Positions 5,896 through 6,054 of a DNA stretch of 6,054 nt are shown one piece after another. Within the stretch, counting starts at the first letter, position 1. Every line of letters starts with the position of its first letter. Made by a program: the position numbers and the translations under genes. The stretch lies in assembly GCA_002085305.1 (NCBI GenBank), contig NATJ01000072.1, positions 1 through 6,054 on the forward strand. The letters run 5' to 3'. Under the pieces are notes generated by a model. That model did no database searches and was not told the DNA's origin. It worked only from the letters and a program-made list of their open reading frames with translations. Source of the stretch: Epsilonproteobacteria bacterium 4484_65. Lineage in GTDB: Bacteria; Campylobacterota; Campylobacteria; Campylobacterales; Sulfurovaceae.

Positions 5896-6054
5896 ATGTT
5901 GAAAGATTTAATTTATATAGGATTAGGAGGTGCTCTCCTGGCCAAAGAAAAAGTCGAAAAAGAGCTCAGTGAACTGGTTGAAAAAGGTAAGCTGAACAAA
6001 GAAGAGGCACAGAATTTCATTGACAAAGCCAAAGTCAAAGGTGAAGAAGAGGAA
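5896..6054 (+). CDS. Small charged helical protein, 3' end outside the window
   Basis: Fifty-three codons are visible from ATG 5896 with no stop before the edge. The start is supported by AAGGA 7 nt upstream and an extended -10 promoter. Residues 1-16 are hydrophobic and Gly/Ala-rich (MLKDLIYIGLGGALLAKEKV at 1-20). Residues 17-53 are Lys/Glu-rich and should form an amphipathic or coiled-coil helix (ELVEKGKLNKEEAQNFI). The pattern resembles small phasin-like or PhaI-type proteins that coat granules or membranes, often annotated as hypothetical in Campylobacterota. That assignment is tentative. It diverges from the murF cluster. Confidence 0.75.
   Translation, partial: MLKDLIYIGLGGALLAKEKVEKELSELVEKGKLNKEEAQNFIDKAKVKGEEEE

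Overview
The window looks like a low-GC genome of the Campylobacterota (Sulfurovum/Sulfurimonas-like). The main reasons are a MurF-type ligase with a multi-span membrane N-terminus, an alpha/beta hydrolase gene fused to it by a TAATG stop/start overlap, and AT-rich promoters that have a good -10 but no clear -35. This is inferred from recalled family patterns; no search was run.

Layout. Positions 1-1650 (minus) hold a fused TRAP-transporter permease (DctQ plus DctM) that runs off the left edge. Its last ~30 codons (about 1-90) do not look like DctM: they read like the effector-binding domain of a LacI-family repressor, and GC jumps to about 67%. This points to a chimeric join near 82-93. Directly upstream, and probably in the same operon, is an exported lysozyme-like protein of unknown function (1657-2451, minus). 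A short divergent promoter region with overlapping -10 boxes separates it from a secreted META-domain (HslJ-like) protein (2528-2962, plus).

The convergent gap 2963-3089 is filled by a REPIN-like element: two bulged REP-type hairpins in inverted orientation. Next comes a four-gene minus-strand cluster transcribed from about 5800 towards 3090: a DUF4177-type small protein, a two-span small membrane protein, an alpha/beta hydrolase and MurF. Spacings are a 4-nt ATGA overlap, a 35-nt gap and a 1-nt TAATG overlap, so translation is probably coupled. A divergent control region (5745-5895) carries a perfect 10-bp inverted repeat and an extended -10 promoter. It drives a small helical, highly charged protein on the plus strand that is cut by the right edge.

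The shared theme is the cell envelope: peptidoglycan precursor synthesis (MurF), a possible periplasmic muramidase-like protein, a periplasmic META protein and a solute permease. I see no tRNA, rRNA, CRISPR array, complete transposase or phage module, and no convincing new defence or mobile system. The most unusual items are the chimeric left end, the REPIN and the membrane-anchored MurF architecture.
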